Part shown: positions 34,631 through 45,524 of the stretch, piece by piece
Position numbering within the stretch: the stretch's first letter is position 1
How the letters are laid out: the number at the start of each line of letters is the position of its first letter
Origin: Gari tellinella
Taxonomy: Eukaryota > Mollusca > Bivalvia > Cardiida > Psammobiidae
Direction of reading: 5' to 3'
DNA: 64,000 nt
Assembly: GCA_922989275.2 (NCBI GenBank)
Contig: OV277868.1
Location: 54,248,216-54,312,215, forward strand
Notes under the pieces: model-generated
The model's input: only the letters and a program-made list of their open reading frames with translations
Told to the model about the DNA's origin: nothing
Databases searched by the model: none
Made by a program: the position numbers and the translations under genes

Positions 34631-35080
34631 AAGGGACTCCAGATAAGAGGGAATCAACTGAACTTTTCAGAATGTTCTCCTATACACCTCCATAACACCA
34701 ACTCTTGTGACCAGTCTGCTGTCAACTTAACCCTTTACTCCGTAGCCTGTTTCTAGTATTGAAGACAAGTGACCACTTAAAGAAGGTTGAAAGTAAAGTA
34801 GAATGTGCCTTTAAGGCACATTCTGCTTTACTTTCAGCCTTCTTTAAGCTACATTCTCCTGGAATAAAGCAAATACTTCTTATTATACATATTTATAACT
34901 GTATAAATTGGACTGTATAAATTGGAACTATTTTCTTCAATGGAGGAATATATGAAAAGCATAAAAATTAGTTTCTATGGAGTAAAGCGGTTAAAACAGC
35001 TCTAAGGAGTAATCATGATATATAATTTAGTGGGACAATAGGGAATTTAGTGTTTTTGATACTCCCTCTTATCTGGAGCT
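34631..35080. mobile_element. Family E-type element hosting an A MITE
   Basis: GGGACTCCAGATAAGAGGGA at the left and CTCTTATCTGGAGCT at the right. TAAGTA/TAAGTG may be the worn duplication. The interior differs from the usual delta core. Confidence 0.6.
34727..34994 (+). mobile_element. Family A MITE nested in E
   Basis: TTAA 34727-34730 and 34991-34994, gamma palindrome at about 34776-34850 (AAAGTAAAGTAGAATGTGCC). A short tandem duplication ACTGTATAAATTGG lies at 34897-34924. Confidence 0.85.
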
Positions 35081-35214
35081 ATTAAGTGGATAAAAGAATT
35101 TGCATGGTTATGTTCACAACTGTGAATTTAATAGTTTGTCATAAAATGGCTAGTTCATTTTTGTCCCTCTCCTGCTAGGCTGAATATATGTATACTAAAC
35201 TCTGCCATCTAGAA

Positions 35215-35420
35215 ACATCTAATCATCTGAACTATTTCAACGGCTAATATAATAAGGAAACATTTCTCTAACGAACAGTGCAGACTCATGTCTGACAGAT
35301 CCTGTCGGAAAACAATGCAGACCCTGATCAGACAGCTCCTTCAGGAGCTGTCTGATCTGGTCTAAATTGTTTTCAAAAAAAGCGTCAATATATGCTAAGA
35401 GCAGGAGAATGGTCAGGGAT
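35215..35420. mobile_element. Beta-core palindrome with distinct flanks (family L)
   Basis: Palindrome 35309-35377 (CAGACAGCTCCTTCAGGAGC centre). The flank TCAATATATGCTAAGAGCAG matches the copy near 60058. Termini not defined. Confidence 0.5.
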
Positions 35421-35423
35421 CCA

Positions 35424-35666
35424 GGGGCCCGTTTCATAAAACTTCGTACGACAAAAGTTGTCGTAAGTCAGATTATAAAAGTATCAATTTTTATTTAATT
35501 CACCATCTAATCCTGTCTTGTGATATCTCTTTAGAATCGTCTTGAAAAGACGATTCCAAAGAGATGTCACAAGGCAGGATTAGATAGATAAATCAGACAT
35601 TAGATGTATTTTAAAGTTTTGACTTACGACTGTTTTTGTTGTACCAAGTTTTATGAAACAGGCCCC
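35424..35666. mobile_element. Palindromic MITE with GGGGCCCGTTTCATAAAAC ends (family G)
   Basis: Terminal repeats GGGGCCCGTTTCATAAAACT and GTTTTATGAAACAGGCCCC, with a palindromic centre at about 35509-35587 (ATCTAATCCTGTCTTGTGAT). Flanks AGGGATCCA/AGGGATGTG may be a worn 9-bp duplication. Single copy in the window. Confidence 0.75.
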
Positions 35667-36257
35667 AGGGATGTGGTTTGTACTATCTTAGAAGCTTACA
35701 GCATGGTCCATTATTTCAAGTAAAAACAAAAAATCAAAGAAGCAGAAATGAGACTCATTACCATACGTATTAAACATCCGTAGCTTAAACACCGTTCGTT
35801 AAAAAAAAAAAGTTTAAAGTCGCCATATCAATGCCTCACTCATCCATACAAACACTTACTCTTCCCATAAAGATAACAAAAATGTCATAAATAACAAAAT
35901 ATGGTTTCTATGGAAACAATTTCCATCATTCACGTATTGGCTGCTAGAATTGACAAAAATTCGAATTCTAAGATGACTACAAAGAAAAGGAAAAAACAGA
36001 GAACACATCAAAGTTTGTTTTTTAAATAACATTGACCAGTACGTACAAATGTCAGGGTCGTAATATATACAGCCGATAAAAAAATTAACTTACTGTACAA
36101 ACCAAGAATATTTAAATTTTTCAACACAGACAATGAGAACATTAACATGAAATATTTGCAGCGAGAAACTCATGTACAGAATATCCCAGAAACCATAAAA
36201 CATCATACTGTACCCTTGTCTGTCTGAGCATCAATATTTCATGCCCAGTTAAAAATA
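35667..36257. other. Gene-free, low-repeat stretch
   Basis: AT-rich, with no MITE signature. It could be part of a very long GRK 3' UTR or intergenic DNA; nothing in the sequence decides. Confidence 0.3.
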
Positions 36258-36771
36258 TAATAAAACCTCTCTATTGTGACCACTTAAAAGAAGTCTTAAT
36301 TGATTGTATAAAATCAGGTGACAGCTTAAAAGCAAGGTGGCAGTAAGGGAGCTTTCTGTTTTACTTTCACCTTGTTTTAACCCTTTAACCCATAGCCTGT
36401 TTCTAGTATTTAAGATATGTGACCTATTAAAGCAGGCTGAAAGTAAAGCAGAATGTGCCCTAGGGCACATTCTGCTTTACTTTTAGCCTACTTTAAGTTA
36501 ATATCTGCTAGTATATAGAAAATATTTCTTATAGTACATATTCATGACAGTATAAAATGGAACTATTTTCTTTGGCGGATGAATAAAATGAATGCGCTAA
36601 AAGTCGCTTCTATAAGGGAAAGGGTTAAGCAATCACCTGTCTTAAAACACCTAATAATTATTCACACCATTTTAGGAGCTTTCTGTTGTACTGGTACCTT
36701 GCTTTCAGCTGTCTTTTATACAATCAATTATTAGCCTTTGTTTTAGAGGTCGTAATAGGGAAGTTTGACTA
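36258..36771. mobile_element. Family P1 MITE, host of an A copy
   Basis: AATAAAACCTCTCTATTGTG at the left and GGTCGTAATAGGGAAGTTTG at the right. Interrupted at CTTGTTTTAA by the A element; continues GCAATCACCTGTC. Confidence 0.75.
36377..36628 (+). mobile_element. Family A MITE nested in P1
   Basis: TTAA 36377-36380 and 36625-36628. Gamma palindrome at about 36428-36494 with GCCCTAGGGC centre. The host's usual CTTTAAGC site is the target. Confidence 0.88.
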
Positions 36772-36805
36772 TATTCTTGAGAGTGTCCCGACAGACTTGT
36801 GCTGT

Positions 36806-37057
36806 TTAACCCTTTACCCCATAGCCTGTTTCTAGTTTTGAAGATAGGTGGCTACCTAAAGCAGATTGAAAGTAAAGCAGAATGTGCCTTAAGGCACATT
36901 CTGCTTTACTTTCAGCCTGCTTTAAGCTATAATCTGCAAGGAAACTGAAAACAATTCTTATGAATTATATTCATGACTGTATAAATTGGAACTATTTTCT
37001 TCAGCGGATGAATAAATCATATATGCTAAAAGGCGCTTCTATTGGGGAAAGGGTTAA
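36806..37057 (+). mobile_element. Family A MITE
   Basis: TTAA 36806-36809 and 37054-37057. Gamma palindrome at about 36856-36928, near perfect with CCTTAAGG centre. Confidence 0.88.
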
Positions 37058-37290
37058 CCATCAACCTCTGACATTTAGTGAAGAAAACCATTCCCTCCAA
37101 TTACAAATCCTCTAAAAAAATGTGTGCAACCATGATGCTGTAATAAGGTTTCTGGGTATACCCTATACATGTATGCAAATTGGATGATATTAGTGCAACA
37201 TGTTTGTGGATTTCTACCGTACTATGAACGTATCAGTTGTCATATTTTGAGCTGTCGCCAGAAAATAGGGCTCCAATACAGCACAAACAC

Positions 37291-37492
37291 CAGGGCTGCC
37301 ATTTCTCTGGATTTTTCCTAAATCCTCACATTTGTATCCTAATAGATGGTAGATTAAAGCAGGTTGAAAGTAAAGCAGAATGCGCCTTAAGGCGCATTCA
37401 GCTTTACTTTCAACCTGCTTTAAATTATCACGCTTGAAAATAGAACATTTGGAAATCTTAGGATTTTTCACTATCAACTTATGGCAGCCCTG
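37291..37492. mobile_element. Family H MITE
   Basis: CAGGGCTGCCATTTCTCTGG to ATGGCAGCCCTG, flanked by AAACAC and AAGCAC (6 bp, one mismatch). Gamma core at about 37352-37426. Confidence 0.8.
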
Positions 37493-37689
37493 AAGCACCA
37501 AAGATCAAATGCTGACATGGAACAAGCATCTGATCAAGGTCAACACCGTTAATCAAATTTCAAAGTCAGTAGTCAACAGTGTAGATATAACTCGAGACTT
37601 TGCACTGGAAATGTGACTGCTGAGTTAGATCTACACTGTCTGCAATGTCAGAGGGTCTATTTTCTCCTATGGCTCAAGTTGGATACATG

Positions 37690-37870
37690 GCCCAGCACTT
37701 ATAAAGCGTTACAGTCTGAGCGCATTCTCAAGCATTTGATTGGTCAGATTTGAGCCTAGGCTCAAATCAGACCAATCAAATGCTTGAGAACAATCTCAGA
37801 CCAATCAAGTGCTTGAGAACAATTTCAGACTCAACTCAAATGCTTTATAAGCATGGACCCTGGAAATACT
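37690..37870. mobile_element. Palindromic MITE (family F) with an extra arm copy
   Basis: CTCAAGCATTTGATTGGTCA to its complement around TTTGAGCCTAGGCTCAAAT; a further AGACCAATCAAGTGCTTGAG follows, so one arm is duplicated. Ends resemble the copy at 45893 (ACTTATAAAGCG, GCTTTATAAGC). Confidence 0.65.
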
Positions 37871-38084
37871 GCTAGCCAATACCTTCAGAATACTGTATCA
37901 CATAACAGTGGCAATAAAACAAGACAATGGATGGAAAATAGACAGCATATCTTAAAAGTACATTATTAAAACTGGTTCCCAGCTGAAAACTACTGAATTC
38001 AAGCTGGCTTCCAGCTTAAAAGTACTAAACTTCTATATCAATATTTTCCAGCAACATCAATCAAGCTTGTGTTAAGCATTCATT

Positions 38085-38310
38085 CCTCTTTGCATGTTGG
38101 GTAATTTATTTCGTCTGCAACAATTGTCGTCTGCTACTGTTCTAAAAATAGAATCTTCAAAATTGCTTTTCAAAACAGGGTCAGAGTGTCAAACAGTCTG
38201 GAATCTGATGAGACGTTGCATTATTTGGTATCTCATCCAAACGAAACTTTTTGCAAAGGTTATCATGGTTTCACTGCTAGCATGCTCTAAGTTAAAGGAG
38301 ATGGGAATCG
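38085..38310. mobile_element. Family M MITE, decayed core
   Basis: TCGTCTGCAACAATTGTCGT and CAGGGTCAGAGTGTCAAACA match the reverse-oriented copy at 38797. Half of the core is lost. Confidence 0.6.
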
Positions 38311-38512
38311 TGTAACAAAATGTGACTGCTTCATGCGGAATTCACATAAAGCAAAAAGACCCTATAAGAAATTTCTGCTTTAAAGAATTTTGCATGACCT
38401 CAAAGCAAGATTGCCTTGTACATATTAATGTTAAGTAAAGAGATATGGACATTATTATTTTTTTCCTTTATATTTTGAAAAAATCTCAACATCTCATCTT
38501 GATCAAAACTGT

Positions 38513-38760
38513 TTAACCCATTAACCCTTAGCTACGCCTTTTAAAACCTTTAATTTATTCCTCTACTGTAGAAAATAGTTCCACTTTATACAGTCACCTT
38601 TACCTGGAGAAATATTTTCTATATTCTTATAGATAATAGCTTAAAGCAGGCTGAAAGTAAAGCAGAATGCGCCAAAAGGCGCATTCTGCTTTGCTTTCAA
38701 CCTGCTTTAAGTAGGCACATATTTTCAAAACTAGTAAAGGGCTATGGGGTAATGGGTTAA
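38513..38760 (-). mobile_element. Family A MITE, reverse
   Basis: TTAA 38513-38516 and 38757-38760, ends CCCATTAACCC and GGGGTAATGGG. Gamma palindrome at about 38639-38712. Confidence 0.87.
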
Positions 38761-38796
38761 AAATGCCTATTGGTTTATTTTTGGGCAAACAAGCAC

Positions 38797-39008
38797 CAAC
38801 TCTTTGCGCACTAGTAGTGGATTTATGATTATCTGTGCAAACAGTATGGATCAGATGAAATGCCGTGTAATGCAGTGTCTCATCAGGATCCAAACTGTTT
38901 GACACTCTGACCCTGTTATGAAAAGAAAATTTGAAAATTGTATTTTTTAGAACCATGCAGACGACAATTGTTGCTGATGAAATAAATACCCAGCATGCAA
39001 AGTGTTAA
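38797..39008. mobile_element. Family M MITE
   Basis: CAACTCTTTGCGC at the left, CATGCAAAGTGTTAA at the right. Alpha-type core at about 38838-38902 and the AACAATTGTCGTCTGC motif in reverse. Confidence 0.7.
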
Positions 39009-39163
39009 CTAGGTATCTATATGAATGGAAACATTAAAACAATGTTACTCTCTCCACCAAGTTTCATTATAATATGAATATAGTGATTACAGATCCAATC
39101 ATAACAGATTACATGAACATATATACATATATAGATAATACATAAAACACCACTAATGCCAGT

Positions 39164-39377
39164 TTAACCCTTAGCCCGCCAAATAAATTGTCATCTGCTA
39201 TATTTCTCGTCTGCTTCAAGTTTCAAAGTGCTTCAAAGTTGCTCAAAATTGCTGAAAATGTTGTCCGAGTGTCAAACAGCTTGGATCCGGATGAGACGCC
39301 GAGTTACTCGGCGTCTCATCCGGATTCAAGCTGTTTGCATATGGAGCTATAGTCGTGAGTGGCAGGCTAAGGGTTAA
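39164..39377 (+). mobile_element. Family D MITE
   Basis: TTAA at both ends, CCCTTAGCCCGCCAAATAAA and GTGGCAGGCTAAGGG. Paired TCGTCTGC motifs in the left arm and a near-perfect core (GATGAGACGCCGAGTTACTC). 214 bp, almost identical to the copy at 59337. Confidence 0.92.
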
Positions 39378-39492
39378 TAATCTTCAAACTGAATTGGCAT
39401 ATGCTCATGAATATCCGAGAGTTGACTCCGCCCCCATTTTCATAAACAGACATTATCATTAAACTTATATTAAAAAAAAATCCCATTTGTTC

Positions 39493-39662
39493 CAGATAAG
39501 AGCGGGCATCATGAAATTATCAAAAATGCCTCAAGAAAACTCTTTGCTGTGACAACTCGTTAGAAATGTCTCTTTGAGATGGTTCTAATGAGTAGTACAA
39601 ACAGAGGTTTTGGTGGAGACATAAAGAAGTTAATTATGGAAATACCCACCTTATCCACAATT
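39493..39662. mobile_element. Family E MITE, diverged
   Basis: TCCAGATAAGAGCGGG at the left and a delta core GTTAGAAATGTCTCTTTGAG around 39558. Right end poorly preserved. Confidence 0.5.
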
Positions 39663-39680
39663 TTGCTCCTCTTTATAGAT

Positions 39681-39916
39681 TTAAACAGTTGCTCCATAGA
39701 TACACCTTTTTAAACTTTTTAATTTATTCCTCCTTTGGAGAAAATATTTCCAATTGTACATTCAAGAGTATGCATTATAAGAAATATATCCTAGCTGATG
39801 ACAGCTTAAAGCAGGCTGAAAGTAAAGCAGGATGTGTCTCAGGCTTTAACTTTTAACCTGCTTTAAGAGTTCACCTGTCTTCAAAACTAGAAACAGGCTA
39901 TGGAGTAAAGGGTTAA
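39681..39916 (-). mobile_element. Family A MITE, reverse, core partly deleted
   Basis: TTAA 39681-39684 and 39913-39916. GCAGGCTGAAAGTAAAGCAG and CTTTTAACCTGCTTTAAG remain, the central part is lost. Confidence 0.75.
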
Positions 39917-40216
39917 TAGAGAATATTGTTTACTGCAGAGGATAAACTGTCAGTAGTGTAGAAAGCTCCTATATAGGAGAGTGCAGAATGGATAGAATCT
40001 GCAATTATTCAGCACTTCTGCTAGCTAAGACTTAAAAGTATTTTATTTAATTTAATTTGCTTAACTTAAGTTGAATTGTAACAATCGGCCATTTGTCATC
40101 CTAAAATAGGTGATCATGACTCCTTGCAAATAAAAGTTTAAAACATCACAAATAAGGTTGGATTTATACATGTAGATAATTTCATTTATAACTTTTCAAT
40201 TTGACACAAACAGATA

Positions 40217-40467
40217 TTAACCCATAACCCCATAAATACCCCTTTTTAGCCTTTAATTAATTCCTCTACTGAAGAAAATAGTTCTGATTCATACTGTCAC
40301 AAATAAAAATCATAAGAAATATTTTCTATATTCTAGCAGATAATAGCTTAAAGCAGGCTGAAAGTAAAGCAGAATGCGCCTTAAGGCGCATTCTGCTTTA
40401 CTTTCAACCTGCTTTAAGTGGTCATATATCTTCAACGGTAAAAGGAGGCTATGAAGAAATGGGTTAA
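40217..40467 (-). mobile_element. Family A MITE, reverse
   Basis: TTAA 40217-40220 and 40464-40467. Gamma palindrome at about 40345-40418, nearly perfect. Confidence 0.88.
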
Positions 40468-40477
40468 AACAATTCAA

Positions 40478-40600
40478 CCCTTTCTGTGCTTGAAACCAGT
40501 ATATGTATAGATTGCAAACAGTGTAGACCCTGATCAGAGGGCTCCTTAGGGAGTCCTCTGATCAGGGTCTACACTGTTTAATTTTTTTTCTCTCTCTGAA
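40478..40600. mobile_element. Beta-core MITE, partial family B
   Basis: CAACCCTTTCTGTGC and a strong palindrome CAAACAGTGTAGACCCTGAT to its complement at 40514-40579. Confidence 0.6.
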
Positions 40601-40772
40601 ATATGGCGATTATAGAGTGGAGGAAATCTTTAAATATAATCCTGGAAAGTCTGGTTCACAGGGCACCTGTTACAAACTGACGTAATCACAGCTATGCTAA
40701 CAAGTACATTCATCACTGAAGCACAGGTATAATTAGAAAAATACTAAAACATTCTACACTGAGTTGCAACAA

Positions 40773-41156
40773 CAGCATAGATCCAGATAAGGGGAGTACT
40801 CAAAAACTAAAATCCCTATTTCTCCATCAAACCCTATGTTGTGACTACTCATTAGATTTGATTTGTTTTGATTTTTTGTCGCTTTCAACAGTATTTCAGT
40901 CATATCGCGACGTCCAGTTAATTGTAGGTGGAGGAAGACCCCAGAAGTCCTTTATGCACTGTTTCAGACACAAATCGGCAACTGGGTAGAACCACCGACC
41001 TTCTACTCATTAGAATCGTCTCTTCGAGACTACTCATTAGAATCGCCTCGAAGAGACGATTCTAATGAGTAGTCACAACATAGTGTTTCGTTGAGATATA
41101 ATGGAGATAAAATATTGGAAAAGGTTTTACTTAAGTCCCTCTTTTCTGGAGCTCTG
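40773..41156. mobile_element. Family E element interrupted by a SINE
   Basis: ATCCAGATAAGGGGAGTACT at the left and TCTGGAGCTCTG at the right. The delta core is present twice in part (41003-41028 and 41032-41082), apparently after local duplication. Flanking 6-mers do not match here. Confidence 0.7.
40856..41002 (-). mobile_element. 5'-truncated SINE in the E core
   Basis: Minus orientation, tail at 40856 (ATTTGATTTGTTTTGATTT), ends within the central block (GAACCACCGACCTT). Exact 11-bp duplication CTACTCATTAG at 40845-40855 and 41003-41013, taken from the delta core. Confidence 0.92.
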
Positions 41157-41584
41157 CGACTAGCCACAGTATATGCGGTCCTGATTCAGTTTGCATGGAG
41201 TCAGGAAAATCCATGCACATATTAAAGATAAAAACTTAAAGCTCGAGAATCTATAAGAAACATTTAAGCACTTCAGTGAAAAAACTAAAGCACACTTAGT
41301 AATGTAATATTGCACTTAATAACAGGACACATCTTCATACCACCCAGATCAAACTGCCAGGCGTATTTAACTACATAACTATCTACAATAAACTAACCAC
41401 TCTCTCATCCATGTCTCAATCACTAGTATTTCCCCCACTAAATGTAAGTAATAACTATCCGCTACCACCTCCACAACTGGCAGTATAATATAATAGACCA
41501 ACAATTCCGATTTGTTCTATACACATTAGGTTGAAGTAAAAGATTGCAATAAAAAAAAAACTTTTCCATTATTGCAGAATAATA
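41157..41584. other. Nothing recognised
   Basis: No gene and no member of the named families, apart from a poly-A run at 41549-41560. Confidence 0.4.
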
Positions 41585-41763
41585 CAGGGCTAGATAAGGG
41601 GAGTATTTCAAAATCTTTATTTCTGAATTAAACCCCATGGTGTCACTACTCATTAGAATCGTCTCGAAGAGACCATTCTAATGAGTAGTCACACCATAGG
41701 ATTTGGTGCTGAAATGAGTAAAAAAAAATGTTGGATTTTTTCAATTTACTCCCTCTTATCTGG
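41585..41763. mobile_element. Family E MITE, duplication ATAATA
   Basis: CAGGGCTAGATAAGGGGAGT to CTTATCTGG (right end short), ATAATA at 41579-41584 and 41764-41769. Delta palindrome at about 41637-41698. Confidence 0.8.
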
Positions 41764-41954
41764 ATAATAGCAGTTATAGAAAATTATACTTCCAAGAGAA
41801 TTATCTCCCTTACTAACAACCCCCACCCTCCCCCAAAACAAAATCGGTGCATGTAAAACACGAGCAGTGGATTTTAACTCATATATTATAGTCCAGCCTA
41901 GTATGTTCAGCTACCATTCTTAAGAAGATGCTTCAGACTGATCTAGATTATAGC

Positions 41955-42202
41955 TTAACCCATTACCCCACAGCCTGTTTCTTGCATTGAAGATTGGAGA
42001 TCACTTAAATTACGTTGAAAGTAAAGCAGAATGTGCCTTATTGTGTATTCTACTTTACTTTCAACCTGCTTTAAACTACCATCCGCTAGGACAGAAAATA
42101 TTTTAGATGGTAAATATTCGTACTGTATAAAGTGGAACTGTTTTCTTCAGTGGAGGAATAAATTACAGGCTTAAAAGGCATATTAACGGGGTAATGGGTT
42201 AA
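41955..42202 (+). mobile_element. Family A MITE
   Basis: TTAA 41955-41958 and 42199-42202. Core arms have diverged (ATGTGCCTTATTGTGTATTC). Confidence 0.83.
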
Positions 42203-42431
42203 ACCACTGACACCCAAAAACATCAAATGCACTATTCCAGATTCCAATAAAGTCCTGTTGATTTTTGAATTTTTGAGGTAAGGGTTTCGACAAATTGACA
42301 ACAGTGCAGAACCTGATCAGAGAGCTCCTAAAGGAGCCCTCTGAGCTAGGCATTTGACAAGTGTACTCTTCACATGTACACTGTACAATCTTAATGATAC
42401 ATATGCACATCACTAGGGGTCAAGGGATTAA
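42199..42431 (+). mobile_element. Family B-like MITE sharing a TTAA with the preceding A
   Basis: ATTCCAGATTCCAATAAAGT and a beta core at about 42302-42357 (ATCAGAGAGCTCCTAAAGGA). Ends GGTCAAGGGATTAA. The left boundary is inferred. Confidence 0.6.
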
Positions 42432-42501
42432 TGCAGAATTAAACTAATGCAGAAAACTCTGTTCAGAGCTTTCTGCATTACTTTTCTCCTGCCAAAAACT
42501 A

Positions 42502-42706
42502 CAGCAAAACCTCTCTATTACGACCACTAAAACGAAGGCTAATTGATTGTATAAAAGACAGGTGACAGCTTAAAGCAAGATGGCAGTGAAACAGAAAGCT
42601 CCTAAAGGAGCTTTCTGCTTCACTGTCATCTTGCTTTAAGCAGTCACCTTCCTTAAACACCAAATAATTAACAAGTTTTAGTGGTGGTAATAGAGAGGTT
42701 TTTCTG
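42502..42706. mobile_element. Family P1 MITE, well preserved
   Basis: CAGCAAAACCTCTCTATTAC after TA and GAGAGGTTTTTCTG before TA. Perfect-looking 74-bp palindrome at about 42569-42642 (GACAGCTTAAAGCAAGATGG). Confidence 0.87.
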
Positions 42707-43067
42707 TACCACTAGATATCCGCATGCTTCTTCAGTTGAACAGTTGCCAACAAAAAGGTTCAAAACAAATTGTCAAAATTATGAAATAATGTGAAAATAA
42801 AGATATACATAAAATGAAAATGTGAGAAATACTGTAAGTGCAGTTTGACAGAAGTTACATAATATTATATTTAAGAAATGAACTGATTTTTTCGGCTTTT
42901 AAGCGAAATAAACGACAGAAAATGATTGGCAAATTCCATGGGGCGAATGTAAATATTGAGATATGTTATAGGTTAAATCATACAATATGTGGACATATGG
43001 TAGCCTCCCCAACAACTATGATGGCTCAGAAGAAGACTCTGTATTGGTGTACGAGATAAATGACAGT
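42707..43067. other. Gene-free; 73-codon open frame of unknown meaning
   Basis: A plus-strand frame at 42838-43059 (begins MQFDRSYIILYLRNELIF) has no recognised domain, and no palindrome overlaps it. It is too short to call a gene. Confidence 0.25.
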
Positions 43068-43207
43068 TTAACCCATTACTCCATAAATCAGCTTTTTTAT
43101 GCCTTAACTTATTCCTTTGATGAAGAAAATATGTATATCAAGTGACCTTTCTTTAGTGTATAATTTATTAGGTGCCAGTAAGCATACTGATGGAGTAATG
43201 GGTTTAA
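43068..43207 (-). mobile_element. Family A MITE lacking its core
   Basis: TTAA 43068-43071 and 43204-43207, ends CCCATTACTCCATA and GGAGTAATGGG. Only 140 bp: the palindrome is cleanly missing, as expected if it is deletion-prone. Confidence 0.75.
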
Positions 43208-43367
43208 CATCTCAATTCTGTCCCAGTTCAGATTTCTGATCAGTTACCAAAACTGTGTAATATACTATTTGACTAAGATGAAGGGCAGTGGTTTGCCTTG
43301 TGTCACCGAGAGTTATTTTCTGAGATTCTAATAGTTAAATGAGACAGTAGTTTGTCAATGACCTTTT

Positions 43368-43866
43368 TTAACCCATTACCCCATAGCCTGTTTCTAGTAA
43401 CTGAAGATAGGTTACCACTTAACTCTTTCCTCCCTGAAACTTTAAATGGACAATTCCAGTTTCTATTTAAGTCTAGTCCATTTCTGACTTTTAAGGGTAG
43501 TTTTTGTCAATGTTTGGTATTATGACAAACAGTGAAGACCCTGATCAGAGGGCTCCTTAGGAGCCCTCTGATCTGGGTCTTCACTGTTTGCATAGGACAA
43601 GTATACTATTCACATGTACGCTGTTTGCAAATGACGCATATATGCGTGACTAGGGTTTAAAGAGTTAAAGCAGGTTGAAAGTAAAGCAGAATGCACCATA
43701 ATGTGCATTCTGCTTTCCTTTCAGCCTGCTTTAAGCTACCATCTGCTAGGATATAGAAAATATTTCTAATGGTGCATACTCATGACTGTATAAAGTGGGA
43801 CTACTTTCTTCAGTGGAGAAATAAATTAAAGTCGTTAAAAGGTGTATTTATGAGGTAATGGGATAA
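43368..43866 (+). mobile_element. Family A MITE, host of a B copy
   Basis: TTAACCCATTACCCCATAGC at the left and ATGAGGTAATGGGATAA at the right. The host arm CCACTTAAAGCAGG is split at its TTAA. The rest of the gamma core lies at about 43669-43735. Confidence 0.83.
43419..43668 (+). mobile_element. Family B MITE nested in A
   Basis: TTAA 43419-43422 and 43665-43668, left CTCTTTCCTCCCTGAAAC. Beta palindrome at about 43524-43594, near perfect. Confidence 0.9.
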
Positions 43867-43899
43867 GCAAATATTGAACAGGAGAAGTTGCAATAGTAT

Positions 43900-44137
43900 T
43901 TATTCCATAGCCTGTTAGTTTTAAAGATGTGTGCTCACTTAAAGCAGGTTGAAAGTAAGCAAATTGTTCAATTTACTAACTCTTACCTGGAGAGACGATT
44001 TTAATGAGTAGTAACACCATAGGGTTTAAAGCAGAAATTAAGATTTTAGTTTTTGAAACACTCCCCTTATCTGGAGCTCTTAGAGTGTAGAAATAATACG
44101 AGGTGTAAATTGTCGTATTTATGGAGTAATGGGTTAA
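43900..44137 (+). mobile_element. A/E chimeric remnant
   Basis: Left half of A (CCATAGCCTGTTAGTTTTAA), then the right half of E (GAGACGATTTTAATGAGTAG to TTATCTGGAGCTCT), then the A right end (GGAGTAATGGGTTAA). Probably E in A followed by deletion. Confidence 0.65.
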
Positions 44138-44412
44138 ACTTAGCCTGCATATAAAAGAATAAGTGAAAATACAACAAAATACAAGATTGTCTATAAAAAA
44201 CCTGAATATCTAGATGTCATGGTCATGGTCACGGATATTTTCAGAATATGTTCTTTTGCAAACTACAAAGCAGAAGATGAGAGAAACCAGCTGGATACGG
44301 GAAAAAAATCTGTTATGAAATAAGAAGACCGAATCAAATGAAACAAATTTACGCCAGCTTTAAACATTTCAGTTCCTCTGCCAACAAAGCGCCAAATTTA
44401 CCAACTTAGAAT
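44138..44412. other. Gene-free, low-repeat stretch
   Basis: No named family. It could be host intergenic or 3' UTR DNA, spared by MITEs. Confidence 0.35.
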
Positions 44413-44662
44413 CTTCAACCCTTTTCCCTCATAGACTCATTTATACCATATGGATTCTTCCATGCTAATATATTGGATTAGTCCATTTTCCATGGAAGGG
44501 ATGCCTGGTCTAAATTTTCATTTTCCTTTTGTGTTATATTGAAATAATTCCTATCAGCAAACAGTGTAGACTCTGATCAGACGCTGCATAATGCGGCGGC
44601 TGATCAGAGTCTACACTGTTTGCCTATGTCCCTTTCACGGGACGCTAGGCAAAAATAGTTAA
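44413..44662. mobile_element. TTAA-type MITE with an alpha/beta hybrid core (family N)
   Basis: TCAACCCTTTTCCCTCATAG at the left, GCAAAAATAGTTAA at the right. The core, about 44561-44625, joins beta outer arms (CAAACAGTGTAGACTCTGAT) to an alpha centre (CAGACGCTGCATAATGCGGC). Confidence 0.7.
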
Positions 44663-44825
44663 CAAATGAATCTCTTAGAAAAATATGTTTTCATGCTTCA
44701 ATTAACCCTGCACTGATATAGAATCATAGGACTAAACTTTTCCTATATCTTGAAACGTAGCTGCTGAAAGCAGGCTAAAAGTAAAGCAGAAATCTCCTAA
44801 AATAACTACATTGTATGCAGGAAAG

Positions 44826-45060
44826 GTTTTACCATTTTCCCAATAGACACGTCTATTGTAGGCTTCACTTATTCCCCATAGCTATTCACACAAATAAGCC
44901 AGAGAAAACATTTCTTGTATTCTGACAGGTGGATGCTTAAAGAAGGCTGAAAGTAAAACAGAAATCTCCATAGTGTGAATTTCTAATCTAATATCAGCCT
45001 GTTTTAAGCAGCTTCCTGTCTTTAAACACTTAAAAGAATCCATAAGGAAAAGGGTTAACA
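44826..45060 (-). mobile_element. Family A MITE, old, reverse
   Basis: TTTTACCATTTTCCCAATAG at the left, AAGGAAAAGGGTTAAC at the right. GAAGGCTGAAAGTAAAACAG arm, core diverged. Another remnant precedes it at 44700-44800. Confidence 0.55.
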
Positions 45061-45123
45061 ATACAAGAACTTACTTTTATCTTACTTATTTACTTGGTCT
45101 TCGTTTACTGATCCAACCTTCAC

Positions 45124-45524
45124 CAGAGCTCCAGACAAGGTGAGTATTTCAAAAAACTTAATTCTTTATTTCTGCATTAACCCTTAGCCTGCCACTCACG
45201 ACTATAGCTCCATATGCAAACAGCTTGGATCCGGATGAGACGCCGAGTAACTCGGCGTCTCATCTGGATCCAAGCTGTTTGACACTCGGACAACATTTTC
45301 AGCAATTTTGAGCAACTTTAAAGCACTTTAAAACTTGAAGCAGACGAGAAATATAGCAGACGACAATTTGTTTGGCGGGCTAAGGGTTAAACCCTTTGGT
45401 GTTGCTACTCATTAGAATCATCTCTTCGAGACGATTCTAACGAGTAGTATCACCTTAGGATTTGGTGCTGAAATGAGTTACAAAATGTTGGATTTGTTCA
45501 GATTCCCTCTTATCTGGAGCCCTG
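45124..45524. mobile_element. Family E MITE, duplication CTTCAC, hosting D
   Basis: CAGAGCTCCAGACAAGGTGA to TTATCTGGAGCCCTG, flanked by CTTCAC (45118-45123, 45525-45530). Delta palindrome at about 45399-45454. Confidence 0.9.
45177..45390 (-). mobile_element. Family D MITE nested in E
   Basis: TTAA 45177-45180 and 45387-45390. The host site TCTGCATTAAACCC is rebuilt by removing it, matching empty copies such as 33123-33136. 214 bp. Confidence 0.95.
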
